From contig FSRD01000001.1 in the NCBI GenBank assembly GCA_900129675.1, positions 8,421,501-8,485,500 on the forward strand: a stretch of 64,000 nucleotides of DNA, in the 5' to 3' direction. This DNA comes from Bradyrhizobium erythrophlei. GTDB lineage: Bacteria > Pseudomonadota > Alphaproteobacteria > Rhizobiales > Xanthobacteraceae. Under the pieces are notes generated by a model. The model did no database searches. It was not told the origin of the DNA and saw nothing but the letters and a program-made list of their open reading frames with translations. A program made the position numbers and the translations under genes. Shown one piece after another: positions 26,982-36,110 of this stretch; position 1 is the stretch's first letter; each line of letters begins with the position of its first letter.

Positions 26982-28067
26982 TCACGAACCAAAATTGAGA
27001 ATTTTCTCTGCCGTCCGGCCCAGAATATACGCCTTGTCGTCGTCGCTGAGCGACGTCGAAGCAAAAATGTGGTCGACCGGCTGCAACTGCCAGGGGAACG
27101 GATAGTCGCTGCCGAGCACTACCTGGCTGACGCCGACCTGGGCCACCAGATGACGCAGCGCCTCGGGCGTGAAGACCAGCGAGTCGAAATAGATCTGCTT
27201 GAGGTATTCGGTCGGCTGCTTCTTCAGCTTGATATCGGGATTGCATCCGCCAGGATTGACCAGGCAGGCATGATCCGAACGATCGGCGTAGGACGGCAAG
27301 AAACCGCCGCCGTGCGCAGCGATCACCTTCAGTCCGGGGAATTTGTCGAACGTCCCCTCGAAAATCAGGTGCGACAGCGCGATCGTCGTCTCCACAGGGT
27401 AGGCTATCGCGTTGCTCAGCCAGCCGTTGCCGGCCACTTGCTTGTTGAGCTCGGGCACGCCCTGCGGATGAATGAACAGGGACGCGCCGAGTTCTTCGGC
27501 CTTGGCCCAGACCGGATGGAATTTGGGATCGGAGAACGCCTCGCCGGCGACATTGCCGCCGATCGCAGCGCCCTTCAGCCCCTGCTTCTTGACCGCGGTT
27601 TCGAGTTCCTGCACCGCCAAGTCAGGCGCCTGCAGCGTCAGCGAGGCAAAGGCTGCGAACCGGTCGGGCTTTGAGGCGCAGAGCTCGGCCAGTTTCTCGT
27701 TCTGGACCTTGACGACCTGCCCGGCCAGTTCGCGATCCCGGCTGTACCAGTTCGGATTGACCGAGAGCACCTCCATGTCGACCGCCTGCGCGTCCATCGC
27801 CGCGAGCCGCTTGTTGATGTCGATGACAACCTCATCGGCGCCCCTGACCAGAGAAGGCGGCGCGGGACCCAGCAGCTTGCTGGCTTCCGGGATGACGCAA
27901 TGCGCGTGGACGTCGATGGTCCTGACCCGCTTGCCGCCCAACGACACCGGCAGCTTTTGCCGCGAAGTCTGTTGCCCGTGGGCGCTTTGCAGCAGGCCGC
28001 AACTGCAAAACACGATCCCGGTAGCGGCAGCGGCGCTGCCGCGCAGAAAGTCACGGCGTGTGGTCAT
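26982..28067 (-). CDS. Tat-exported amidohydrolase (ACMSD-like, amidohydrolase_2 family)
   Basis: 361 aa from the ATG encoding MTTRRDFLRGSAAAATGIVF, preceded by GGGAGG; a longer frame to 28274 is not supported. The RRDFLRG twin-arginine signal ends near QSAHGQ, so the enzyme is periplasmic. The metal-binding IDVHAHCV (HxH) follows at about residue 55. Later come HLIFEGTFDKFPGLKVIAAH and LGSDYPFPWQ with the catalytic aspartate. This is the fold of 2-amino-3-carboxymuconate semialdehyde decarboxylase and resorcylate-type decarboxylases. The divergent Bug-type binding protein suggests a shared aromatic or carboxylate substrate, which is inference. Confidence 0.85.
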   Translation of the reverse strand: MTTRRDFLRGSAAAATGIVFCSCGLLQSAHGQQTSRQKLPVSLGGKRVRTIDVHAHCVIPEASKLLGPAPPSLVRGADEVVIDINKRLAAMDAQAVDMEVLSVNPNWYSRDRELAGQVVKVQNEKLAELCASKPDRFAAFASLTLQAPDLAVQELETAVKKQGLKGAAIGGNVAGEAFSDPKFHPVWAKAEELGASLFIHPQGVPELNKQVAGNGWLSNAIAYPVETTIALSHLIFEGTFDKFPGLKVIAAHGGGFLPSYADRSDHACLVNPGGCNPDIKLKKQPTEYLKQIYFDSLVFTPEALRHLVAQVGVSQVVLGSDYPFPWQLQPVDHIFASTSLSDDDKAYILGRTAEKILNFGS

Positions 28068-28113
28068 GACGGTTGCCTCCCTTAGCTTGTTTTCCGGCTT
28101 ATTTTTTTCTGGC

Positions 28114-28131
28114 GTGGTGTGCCGGCACCAC
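28114..28131. promoter_or_regulatory. Palindrome in divergent promoter of amidohydrolase and binding protein
   Basis: GTGGTG-TGCCGG-CACCAC, perfect 6-bp arms, 47 nt from the amidohydrolase start and 155 nt from the binding-protein start. A candidate operator for an unidentified regulator. Confidence 0.4.
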
Positions 28132-28285
28132 GGCAGATTGTAGTGAAGCGTAAGGCATGTCTGTGGGATCGACCAGTCCGCCACAGAAATATGAGCACAG
28201 CGTCTCAGGCAGGGCGGGCTTAGCCCGACGGACCTACTTGGCCCACGGGAATTGGGATAGGTTTGGTGCCGCAAGGGGACCCAGT

Positions 28286-29263
28286 ATGCAACTTCACCGC
28301 CGCAGATTCCTTGAGCTCGCAGCCGCCATTGCCGCCGCGCCGGCCTTTCCGCGGGTCGCGGCGGCGGACGATTATCCGGCGCGGCCGGTGCGCATCGTCG
28401 CCGGTTTTGCCGCCGGCGGCGGGGTCGACATCACCGCACGCCTGATCGGCCAGTGGTTGACCGAGCATCTCGGCCAATCCTTTGTCACGGAGAACAGGGC
28501 TGGCGCCGGCGGCAATATCGGCACCGAGGCCGTCGTGACCGCGGCGCCCGACGGCTATACGCTGCTGCTGGCCACCGTCCCGAACGCGGTCAACGCCTCG
28601 CTGTACGAAAAACTCAACTTCAATTTCATCCGCGACATCGCGCCGGTCGCCGGCATCATCCGCGTGCCGATGGTCATCCTGCTAAATCCATCGGTGCCGG
28701 CCAGCACTGTCCCCGAGTTCATCCATTATGCAAAAGCCAATCCGGGCAAGGTTAACATGGCCTCGGCGGGCAATGGCAGCGCGCCGCACATGGCCGGCGA
28801 GTTGTTCAAGATGATGGCGGGCGTCGATTTGGTGCACGTCCCCTATCGCGGCCAGGGGCCGGCGCTGACCGATCTGCTCGGCGGCGAGGTGCAGGTGCTG
28901 TTCGCGACCGCGCCCGGCACCACCGATTACATCAGGACCGGCAAGCTGCGGGCGCTGGCGGTGACATCGGCCGCGCGTGCGGAAGTGTTGCCGGAATTGC
29001 CGCCGGTCGGGGATTTCGTGCCGGGCTACGAAACCAGCCAATGGTACGGCATGTGCGCGCCAAAAAAGACGCCGCAGGACATCGTCGACAGGCTCAACAA
29101 GGAAATCAACACCGCGATCGCCGAGCCCGCGATGAAGGCCCGGCTGGCCGCACTCGGCGGCGAGCCGCTGCCGGGCTCGCCCGCCGAGTTCGGCAAACTG
29201 ATCGCGGAGGAAACCGAAAAATGGGCCAGGGTGGTCCGCGCCGCCGGCATCAAGCCGGAGTAA
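28286..29263 (+). CDS. Bug/TctC-family periplasmic substrate-binding protein
   Basis: 325 aa from the ATG encoding MQLHRRRFLELAAAIAAAPA. The RRRFLEL sequence plus a hydrophobic stretch ending PRVAAADD is a Tat-like export signal. Mature domains show the Bug signatures YPARPVRIVAGFAAGGGVDI, VENRAGAGGNIGTEAVVTAA (here beginning VTENRAGAGG) and VPYRGQGPALTDLLGGEVQV. Bug proteins capture carboxylates or aromatics for tripartite tricarboxylate transporters, but no TctAB genes are adjacent, as is common for these expanded families. It is divergent from the Tat amidohydrolase. Confidence 0.9.
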   Translation: MQLHRRRFLELAAAIAAAPAFPRVAAADDYPARPVRIVAGFAAGGGVDITARLIGQWLTEHLGQSFVTENRAGAGGNIGTEAVVTAAPDGYTLLLATVPNAVNASLYEKLNFNFIRDIAPVAGIIRVPMVILLNPSVPASTVPEFIHYAKANPGKVNMASAGNGSAPHMAGELFKMMAGVDLVHVPYRGQGPALTDLLGGEVQVLFATAPGTTDYIRTGKLRALAVTSAARAEVLPELPPVGDFVPGYETSQWYGMCAPKKTPQDIVDRLNKEINTAIAEPAMKARLAALGGEPLPGSPAEFGKLIAEETEKWARVVRAAGIKPE

Positions 29264-29303
29264 GGCAGAAGGCCTACACCCACCGGGCGGCCCGGTGCCG
29301 CGA

Positions 29304-29520
29304 TCACCGCACGATCCGGCCGAGGATACGCGCGGCGCGGTCGATCTCCTTTTCGTTCCACGCGGCGAAACCGAGAAACAACCCCTGCTCCCCGGTTTGT
29401 GGAACAGCAGGCTCGACAACGGACGGGCAACGATGCCTGCATCGAAAAGCTGCGCCGACAGAGGCCGGTCGTTCGACGTGACGGCCCGTCGCCAAACCTC
29501 CGGCGATAAAAAATCCACCT
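29304..29520 (-). pseudogene. C-terminal remnant of a MocR-type (GntR-aminotransferase) regulator
   Basis: Two minus-strand frames together read RPLSAQLFDAGIVARPLSSL, LLFHKPG and then, one frame over, EQGLFLGFAAWNEKEIDRAA to a natural stop. This is the end of a PLP-dependent MocR/aminotransferase domain. A one-base deletion at the KPG-EQG join and the lack of any upstream domain show it is a relic. The rest of 29264-29723 holds nothing else I can identify. Confidence 0.6.
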
Positions 29521-29723
29521 GAGAGTCAGAAAGCGAACGGAAGCGCCAACGCTGGTAGGCCATACCTTTGGCAGGCCGGGCGCGCGAGGGACGCACCGGC
29601 CCATCGTCGAAATAGCGAGATCGTTCCCGGCTCCGTCCCAGGCCACCAGGTGCCTCGGAAGGTTCAGAATGCAAATCGGACTGCCGTGCTTTGATTCAGT
29701 TTCGTTTGAAAGGATGAAAACCC

Positions 29724-30191
29724 GTGAATGACGCCAATACGAAAGTCGAAGTGAAAGCCGATCCGTCGAACCCGAAACCCGGCTTTCAGCCGCCGCTTTT
29801 CCCGATGCCCGGGATCTTCGGTGGGATCGCCCAGCAGAACGCGGAGCGGGCCAAGGAACATTATGAGAAGATGAAGGCTGCCTCGGGAGAGATCGCCGAC
29901 ATTCTCCGGGAAGCCTATTCGACCAACGCCAAGGGAGCTGCGGACTACGGGGCCAAGGTCATCGAGATGTCGTCCGTCAACGCCACCTCGGCTTTCGATT
30001 TCCTGACCCACCTCATGGGCACCAAGTCGCTGTCGGAAATCGTCCAGCTATCAGCCACGCACAGCCGGAAGAACTTCGAAACCACGTCCGCGCAGAGCAA
30101 GGAGCTTTGGGAACTCGCCCGAAAAGTCGCGACCGAGACTGCCGAGCCGGTCAAGAAGGGCCTTACCAGGGTCTTGCAGAAGGCCTCGTAA
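29724..30191 (+). CDS. Phasin-family protein
   Basis: 155 aa. A proline-rich start with PPLFPMPGIFGG is followed by long amphipathic helices from about residue 40 (NAERAKEHYEKMKAASGEIA, DYGAKVIEMSSVNATSAFDF). Phasin_2 features follow, ending in ELARKVATETAEPVKKGL. Phasins coat polyhydroxyalkanoate granules and control their size. It is a single-gene unit downstream of a decayed regulator; the start has AAAGGATG upstream. Confidence 0.85.
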   Translation: MNDANTKVEVKADPSNPKPGFQPPLFPMPGIFGGIAQQNAERAKEHYEKMKAASGEIADILREAYSTNAKGAADYGAKVIEMSSVNATSAFDFLTHLMGTKSLSEIVQLSATHSRKNFETTSAQSKELWELARKVATETAEPVKKGLTRVLQKAS

Positions 30192-30306
30192 TCGTACTTT
30201 TGCAGGCTGCCGGGATCGGCTGGACCAAGCACCTCCCGCGAGAAGAGGTGCAATCCAGCCGATGGCGACCCGACATGGGATGGAAACAAGCCGGGAGGAG
30301 TCCAAG

Positions 30307-30516
30307 GTGGGTATCGTCATGATCAAATGTCCGCAAACGGGACGCGCTATTCCGACGGGCATGAAAGCGGACCGTGACAAGTTTCGATGCAGCACGGTGT
30401 TCTTCGCGCGCACCTATTGTTCGATCTGCCAGGCGAATCACGAATGGTTCGCCAGGGAGGCCTGGGTTTACGAGCCGGTCGAGGTCGCGCAAAGGCGCAT
30501 GCTGCTGGCAGGATAA
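30307..30516 (+). CDS. Small Cys-containing hypothetical protein
   Basis: 69 aa from a GTG with GGGAGGAG ending 6 nt upstream; an ATG at 30319 is the alternative. It reads IKCPQTGRAIPTGMKADRDK early and CSICQANHEWFAREAWVYEP late. The C-P-x-T-G and C-x2-C...H spacing suggests a zinc-ribbon-like fold. Similar short proteins occur in several copies in Bradyrhizobium genomes from memory; function unknown. Confidence 0.65.
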   Translation: MGIVMIKCPQTGRAIPTGMKADRDKFRCSTVFFARTYCSICQANHEWFAREAWVYEPVEVAQRRMLLAG

Positions 30517-30568
30517 ATGAGCACCCGGCGATCCACCTGGGGGGCGTCGAGCCCGTGCGGCAATTCAA

Positions 30569-31411
30569 TCAGTGGCCCCTTGGCCGTTCGCCGGTCGCCC
30601 GGTGTGTCCGCGTGTCCCGCGGCGCTTCACCCACCTTGGCCAACAGGGGATCGCGGATAAGGGGCGATTTGGGCACCGGCGCGCCGTGAACGCGTGACTT
30701 CAATTCTTCCGGTGAAACAATACGATCGATTCTGCGCCGCATGATCTCGTAGCACTCGCATGCCACGGCCTCGAGCAGCGGCCGGTCGATCTCGATCAAG
30801 CCGCGCCCATTGGATCGGATAGCACGCAAGATCCGGAGCTTGTGCACGACATGCGTCACCGTCGTTCGTCGCACGCCAAGCAATTCCGACAGCGCCTCCT
30901 GAGTCAACGGCAGGAAGTTGCCGTCGGTTTGATCGTGGATGTGGAGCAACCACCGGGCCATGCGGGCCTCGACCGAGTGCAGCGCATTGCAGGCGGCGAC
31001 GTGCTGGAATTGTGCCAACAGCGCCCAGGCGTGGGTCCGAACCGCGTTTCTGAGGGCGCTACTGCGGCTGAGCGCCGCCCGAAATCGCGTCGGAGAAATA
31101 TGCAATGCGGTCCCGGCTATGCGTACGACCGCCGTCATCGGAGAGAGAGAGGAATCCAGCGCTGACAGCATGCCGACGGCTCCCTCATTCCCGACGACCG
31201 CGGTTGCAACCGTTTGTCCGTTCGGCATGTCCGTAATGAACGCGATCGTCCCGCTGCGGGGGAAATAGATCTGTTCGATCGGATCTCCCGATCGCACCAG
31301 CACGGCGTCGCGTTCAAGCGGTACTTTCCGCAAATGAGGCGCAAGCAAATCGAAATCTGCCGGCGGCAACGCAGCTAACAGTCGATTGCCAACCCTGCGC
31401 CTCTGCTCCAT
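30569..31411 (-). CDS. Crp/Fnr-family transcriptional regulator
   Basis: 280 aa from the ATG encoding MEQRRRVGNRLLAALPPADF, preceded by GGAAGGAG; an upstream extension to 31711 is not credible. The cyclic-nucleotide-binding fold covers about residues 20-135 (SGDPIEQIYFPRSGTIAFIT). The C-terminal winged helix contains LTQEALSELLGVRRTTVTHV. The cysteine pattern of oxygen-sensing Fnr is absent. This branch (IYFPxSG) is abundant in Bradyrhizobium. A 50-residue basic tail extends beyond the usual end. Targets are unknown. Confidence 0.88.
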   Translation of the reverse strand: MEQRRRVGNRLLAALPPADFDLLAPHLRKVPLERDAVLVRSGDPIEQIYFPRSGTIAFITDMPNGQTVATAVVGNEGAVGMLSALDSSLSPMTAVVRIAGTALHISPTRFRAALSRSSALRNAVRTHAWALLAQFQHVAACNALHSVEARMARWLLHIHDQTDGNFLPLTQEALSELLGVRRTTVTHVVHKLRILRAIRSNGRGLIEIDRPLLEAVACECYEIMRRRIDRIVSPEELKSRVHGAPVPKSPLIRDPLLAKVGEAPRDTRTHRATGERPRGH

Positions 31412-31610
31412 CACGGGAATCTCCTTCCCTGGACGGACGCGCGGCTCCACTATCCCTGCCTGGCGCCAAGCCATGCGGATGTGACGACCGCGCCTGAGTC
31501 TTGGAATGCGTCGCGCGGCATAAGGTTCCAACGGAAAGATTGCGGCTCGCCAGCCGACCGTTTTCGCCCACCGGACGACCCCGACGGCCACACGCCGGCG
31601 AAACGGGCGC

Positions 31611-32300
31611 TCAGGCTCGATTGGCCTGCCCGCGAAATCCCATCGCCAGCACGTAGCGCTCGGATGAATCCTGCCGGCTCGATGCCGGTTTGACATGCTT
31701 GACGGTGGCAAAATCGCGCTTGAGCTCGGTCATCAGCGTCGCATCGGCGCCGCTCTGAAACACCTTGGCCAGGAACGTGCCGCCGGGATTGAGCACATCG
31801 GCGGCAAAGGCGGCCGCTCCTTCGACGAGGCCAATAATGCGAAGCTGATCGGTCTTGCGATGCCCGGTGGTGTTGCCGGCCATGTCCGACATCACGACGT
31901 CGGCGCGGCCGCCCATCATCGCCAGCAATTTCCCCGGCGCGTCCTCAGCCAGGAAATCGAGCTGCGCAAAGTTGACACCCGGGATTTCGGGCATTTCCAG
32001 GAGATCGATCGCGACCACCTTGCCCTTGCCATTGGCCGCGCCGACGCGCCTGGCCGCGATCTGGCTCCAGCCGCCGGGCGCGGCGCCGAGGTCGACCACC
32101 GCGATGCCCTGCTTGAGAATGTGGTATTTGTCGTCGATCTCGATCAGCTTGTAGGCGGCGCGCGAGCGCAGGCCGTCGCGCTTGGCCTGCGCTACATAGG
32201 GATCGTTGAGCTGTCGCTCCAGCCAGAGTTTTGACGACAGCTTGCGCTTGCCACCGCTCTTGACCGTGACGTGCAACCGGCCGGTGGTATCTTTCGCCAT
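31611..32300 (-). CDS. rlmE: 23S rRNA (uridine-2'-O)-methyltransferase RlmE (FtsJ)
   Basis: 229 aa from MAKDTTGRLHVTVKSGGKRK. It methylates U2552 of 23S rRNA in late 50S assembly. The K-D-K-E catalytic set is visible: Lys in SRAAYKLIEID, VVDLGAAPGGWSQIAARRVG (SAM motif I), VVMSDMAGNTTGHRKTD with the catalytic Asp, and LAKVFQSG with the Lys. The SSERYVLAMGFRG end carries the Glu. Translating further upstream runs through a palindromic repeat, so the later ATG is right. It lies downstream of the Ppx/GppA gene, a common alphaproteobacterial pairing. Confidence 0.93.
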   Translation of the reverse strand: MAKDTTGRLHVTVKSGGKRKLSSKLWLERQLNDPYVAQAKRDGLRSRAAYKLIEIDDKYHILKQGIAVVDLGAAPGGWSQIAARRVGAANGKGKVVAIDLLEMPEIPGVNFAQLDFLAEDAPGKLLAMMGGRADVVMSDMAGNTTGHRKTDQLRIIGLVEGAAAFAADVLNPGGTFLAKVFQSGADATLMTELKRDFATVKHVKPASSRQDSSERYVLAMGFRGQANRA

Positions 32301-32330
32301 ATCGGTTCTTGCTTGCCTTGGTGTGATTTT

Positions 32331-32455
32331 CTCCCTCTCCCCGCTTGCGGGGAGAGGGTTGGGGTGAGGGGGACTCTCGACGCATTCAGAATCGCGGAGA
32401 TCTCCCCTCACCCGGCGCTGCGCGCCGACCTCTCCCCGCAAGCGGGGCGAGGTGA
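32331..32455. repeat. Palindromic repeat, CTCCCTCTCCCCGC family
   Basis: The left arm CTCCCTCTCCCCGCTTGCGG mirrors the right arm CCGCAAGCGGGGCGAGGTGA; the interior includes CTCACCCGGCGCTGCGCGCC. The same element occurs at 57712-57852, with a variant at 43191-43336. Confidence 0.8.
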
Positions 32456-32464
32456 GTCAACGCT

Positions 32465-33559
32465 CTAGCACGCCCTGAGCGCGCCGTCCTCGCGCATCAT
32501 CTCGACCAGCATGCCCTCGCGCAGGCCGCGGTCGGCGACGCGCAGGCGCGGCATCGGGAACGCGTCGCGGAGGGCGTCGAGAATGGCGCAGCCGGCCAGC
32601 ACCAGATCGGCGCGCTCGACGCTGATGCAATTGTTGTTGGCGCGTTCCCGGTAGCTCATGGCGAGCAGCCGCGCGATGACCGCGGTCACGTCGGCATCGT
32701 TCATCCAGATGCCGTCGATGCGGCGGCGGTCGTAGCGCATCAGGTTCAGATGGACGCCGGCCAGCGTCGTGACCGTGCCGGACGTGCCCAGCATGTGCAT
32801 GTCACGCAGATCGGCACCGTGTTCGGCCGCGAACGGCCCCACATATTGCGCGACCTCCTCGACCATGCGCGCATAGGATTCCGGCGTCACGTCCTTGCCG
32901 CCGAAATGCTCGGCCAGCGTGACGACGCCGTGCGGGATCGACATCCACGCCTTGATGCGCGGCGCCGCGTGCGCGTCCGGATCGCGCTCGATCCGAACCA
33001 GTTCGGTCGACCCGCCGCCGATATCGAACAAAATCGCGCCCCGGCCTTTTTGGTCGAGCAGCGGCGAGCAGCCGATCACGGCCAGCGTTGCTTCGGTCTC
33101 GCGGTCGATCACTTCCAGCTTGATGCCGGTTTCGCTCTCCACCCGCTCCCGAAAATGGTCGGCATTGTCGGCCGCGCGGCAGGCTTCGGTGGCGATCAGC
33201 CGCAGCCGGCGCGCCCTGCGGTAGCGGATCTTGTCGCTGCAGATGCTCAAAGCCGCGATCGCGCGTTCGATCGCGGCTTCGCTGATGGAACCGGTCGCGG
33301 AAATGCCCTCGCCCAAGCGGATGATCCGCGAGAACGAGTCGACCACGCGGAACCCGTCCCCGGAGGGACTGGCGATCAGCAGCCGGCAGTTATTGGTGCC
33401 AAGGTCGAGCGCGGCGTAAACGCCGTTCTCAACCCCCGCCGCAGTCAGCCCTGACGGGCTTTCGCGGGCCGAAAGGCCGTCGCGAAGCCGCGTGTCATCC
33501 TTCATCAAAACTGTCTTTCCGCTGGCCTTAAGCCGGCCCGCCGAAGAATTAGTGTTCAC
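32465..33559 (-). CDS. Exopolyphosphatase / pppGpp phosphohydrolase (Ppx/GppA)
   Basis: 364 aa, single ASKHA domain without the long C-terminal extension of E. coli Ppx. The phosphate-binding loops are visible as YAALDLGTNNCRLLIASPSG near residue 48, ACRAADNADHFRERVESETG with the catalytic-loop region, and ILFDIGGGSTELVRIERD near 175. It removes terminal phosphate from polyphosphate or pppGpp. The first 45 residues are poorly conserved, and the real start may be the MKDDTRLRD Met 18 codons in. It is upstream of rlmE with a repeat between. Confidence 0.88.
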   Translation of the reverse strand: MNTNSSAGRLKASGKTVLMKDDTRLRDGLSARESPSGLTAAGVENGVYAALDLGTNNCRLLIASPSGDGFRVVDSFSRIIRLGEGISATGSISEAAIERAIAALSICSDKIRYRRARRLRLIATEACRAADNADHFRERVESETGIKLEVIDRETEATLAVIGCSPLLDQKGRGAILFDIGGGSTELVRIERDPDAHAAPRIKAWMSIPHGVVTLAEHFGGKDVTPESYARMVEEVAQYVGPFAAEHGADLRDMHMLGTSGTVTTLAGVHLNLMRYDRRRIDGIWMNDADVTAVIARLLAMSYRERANNNCISVERADLVLAGCAILDALRDAFPMPRLRVADRGLREGMLVEMMREDGALRAC

Positions 33560-33705
33560 GGAAACTTTAGCAGCGCCAAGGGCCTAATCAACAACCCATC
33601 ACATAGGACTATGCCCAATCAGGCGTTGTCGTAGGGGGAGTGGTGCGTTATCTGGTCGGAAGCCCACGGAACCCGCGCAAATCAGGGCATTTCAGGTAAT
33701 TTTCC

Positions 33706-36081
33706 ATGCAAGATCATACGTCTCCTGCCTCCCTCGAAAACGCTATCGCACTGCAAAAATACGGTGTGGGACAGCCGGTCCGCCGCAAGGAGGACGACAC
33801 GCTGGTGCGCGGCAAGGGCAAATATACCGACGATTTCGTGGCTCCCGGACAAGCCTATTGCTGGATGGTGCGCTCCAGCCATGCCCACGGCCTCATCAGG
33901 GGTATCGACACCACGGCGGCCAAGGCGATGCCGGGAGTGCTCGGCGCCTACACCGGCAAGGACCTTGCGGCCGCCAATTACAACCCCCTCACCTGCGGTC
34001 TGCCGCTGAAGAGCCGCGACGGCTCGCCGCTGTTGCAGACCAATCGCTTCGCGCTATCGACCGACAAGGTGCGCTTCGTCGGCGATCCCGTTGCTTTTGT
34101 CGTGGCGGAAACCCTGGCGCAGGCGCGCGACGCCGCCGAAGCGGTCGAACTCGACATCGAGCCGCTTCCCGCCGTGACCGATGCCGCGGAAGCCGCAAAG
34201 CCCGGCGCGCCACAGCTCTACGATCATATTCCGGGTAACGTCGCGCTCGATTACCACTATGGCGACACCGCCAAGATCGACGCCGCCTTTGCCAGCGCCG
34301 CGCATGTGACAAAACTCGATATCGTCAACACCCGCGTCGCCGTGGTGTCGATGGAACCGCGCGTGGCATTGGCGGCCTACGACAAGGCAGCCGAGCGCTA
34401 CACGCTGCAGGTTCCGACCCAGGGCGTCTCCGGCAACAAGGTGACGCTGGCGAAGATTTTGAACGTGCCGAACGACAAGGTCCGCATCCTCACCGCCAAT
34501 GTCGGCGGCTCGTTCGGCATGAAGAACGTCAACTATCCCGAATATACCTGCATCCTGCACGCGGCGAAGGTGCTGGGCCGTCCGGTGAAGTGGACCGACG
34601 AGCGCTCGACCAGCTTTCTGTCCGACAGCCAGGGCCGTGCCCAGGTCATCCACGCCGAACTGGCGCTGGATGCGGAAGGAAAATTCCTCGCCGTCCGACT
34701 CAACGGCTACGGCAATCTCGGCGCCTACATCACCGGCGTGGCGCCTGGCCCGCTGTCGCTCAACACCGGAAAAAATCTCGCCAGCGTCTACCGCACGCCG
34801 CTGCTCGGCGTCGACATCAAGACGGTTTTGACCAACACCACGCTGATGGGCGCCTATCGCGGCGCCGGACGGCCCGAGGCCAATTACTACATGGAGCGGC
34901 TGATCGATCGCGCCGCCGACGAGATGGGCATCAACCGCCTGACCTTGCGTAAGCGCAACTTCATCAAGCCGGCGCAGTTTCCGTTCCCGGCGTCGTCGGG
35001 CGTCACCTATGACAGCGGCGATTTCGCCGGCGTGTTCAACAAGGCGCTGGAGATTTCCGATCACGCCAACTTTGCCAAACGCAAAAAGGAAAGCCGCAAG
35101 AACGGCAAGCTGCGCGGCATTGCGGTCGGTTCCTATCTCGAAGTCACCGCTCCCCCGAGCGGCGAACTCGGCAAGATCAATTTCGAGCCGGATGGTTCGG
35201 TCAAACTGACCACCGGCACGCTGGATTACGGCCAGGGTCACGCCACGCCGTTCGCGCAAGTGCTTTCCGCGCAGTTGGGCGTGCCCTTCGAAAAGATCAC
35301 GATCGAGCAGAACGACAGCGATCTCGTCCGTTTCGGCAACGGCACCGGCGGCTCGCGCTCGATCACGGCGACGGGTCAGGCGATCGTTGAGGCGTCGGCG
35401 CTGGTGGTCGCCAAGGGCAAGCAGGCGGCCGCGCATCTTTTGGAGGCCTCCGAAGGGGACATCGAATTTTCGGGCGGCCGGTTCACCATTGCCGGCACCG
35501 ACCGGTCGATCGGCATCATGGAACTGGCGCAGCGGCTGCACGACGGCAAGGTTCCCGAGGGCGTGCCGCCGTCGCTCGACGTCGATCACGCGACCAAGGA
35601 CACGCCGTCGACGTTTCCCAATGGCTGCCACGTCGCGGAAGTCGAGATCGATCCCGATACCGGCGTGACGCGGATCGTGCGCTACACCGGCGTCAACGAC
35701 TTCGGCACCATCGTCAATCCGTTGATCGTCGCCGGCCAGTTGCATGGCGGCGTCGCCCAGGGCATCGGCCAGGCGTTGATGGAAGAAGTCAGCTACGACA
35801 ACAGCGGCCAGCCCATTACAGGCTCGTTCATGGATTACGCGATGCCGCGCGCGGAAGACATTCCGCTGATGGAAGTCGGCGATCACCCCTCGCCGGCCAA
35901 ATCAAATCCCTTGGGCACCAAGGGCTGCGGCGAAGCCGGCTGCGCCGGCAGCCTCGTGTGCATCGTCAACGCGGTGATTGACGCGCTGTCCGAATACGGC
36001 ATCACCCATCTCGACATGCCGCTGACGCCGGAACGGGTCTGGCGCGCGATCGAGGATGCGAAGAAGGCGAAGGCGGCGTAG
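33706..36081 (+). CDS. Orphan xanthine-dehydrogenase/CoxL-family molybdopterin-binding subunit
   Basis: 791 aa. The N-terminal aldehyde-oxidase a/b domain begins VGQPVRRKEDDTLVRGKGKY. The Mo-pterin domain contains GGSFGMKN, the active-site loop GAYRGAGRPEANYYMERLID (form II type, without the AYRCSFR loop of true CO dehydrogenase), and GTGGSRS. The late GTKGCGEAGCAGS carries the catalytic glutamate. Such subunits hydroxylate aldehydes, N-heterocycles or related substrates, passing electrons to 2Fe-2S and FAD subunits. Neither a CoxS nor a CoxM gene is next to it, so partners must be encoded elsewhere. Confidence 0.9.
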   Translation: MQDHTSPASLENAIALQKYGVGQPVRRKEDDTLVRGKGKYTDDFVAPGQAYCWMVRSSHAHGLIRGIDTTAAKAMPGVLGAYTGKDLAAANYNPLTCGLPLKSRDGSPLLQTNRFALSTDKVRFVGDPVAFVVAETLAQARDAAEAVELDIEPLPAVTDAAEAAKPGAPQLYDHIPGNVALDYHYGDTAKIDAAFASAAHVTKLDIVNTRVAVVSMEPRVALAAYDKAAERYTLQVPTQGVSGNKVTLAKILNVPNDKVRILTANVGGSFGMKNVNYPEYTCILHAAKVLGRPVKWTDERSTSFLSDSQGRAQVIHAELALDAEGKFLAVRLNGYGNLGAYITGVAPGPLSLNTGKNLASVYRTPLLGVDIKTVLTNTTLMGAYRGAGRPEANYYMERLIDRAADEMGINRLTLRKRNFIKPAQFPFPASSGVTYDSGDFAGVFNKALEISDHANFAKRKKESRKNGKLRGIAVGSYLEVTAPPSGELGKINFEPDGSVKLTTGTLDYGQGHATPFAQVLSAQLGVPFEKITIEQNDSDLVRFGNGTGGSRSITATGQAIVEASALVVAKGKQAAAHLLEASEGDIEFSGGRFTIAGTDRSIGIMELAQRLHDGKVPEGVPPSLDVDHATKDTPSTFPNGCHVAEVEIDPDTGVTRIVRYTGVNDFGTIVNPLIVAGQLHGGVAQGIGQALMEEVSYDNSGQPITGSFMDYAMPRAEDIPLMEVGDHPSPAKSNPLGTKGCGEAGCAGSLVCIVNAVIDALSEYGITHLDMPLTPERVWRAIEDAKKAKAA

Positions 36082-36110
36082 GGGCAATGCCTGATTGCCA
36101 CAAACACAAC

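Noticed and set aside
34054..35886. 610-codon minus-strand ORF opposite the CoxL-like gene
   Set aside because: Antisense shadow of a long high-GC gene.
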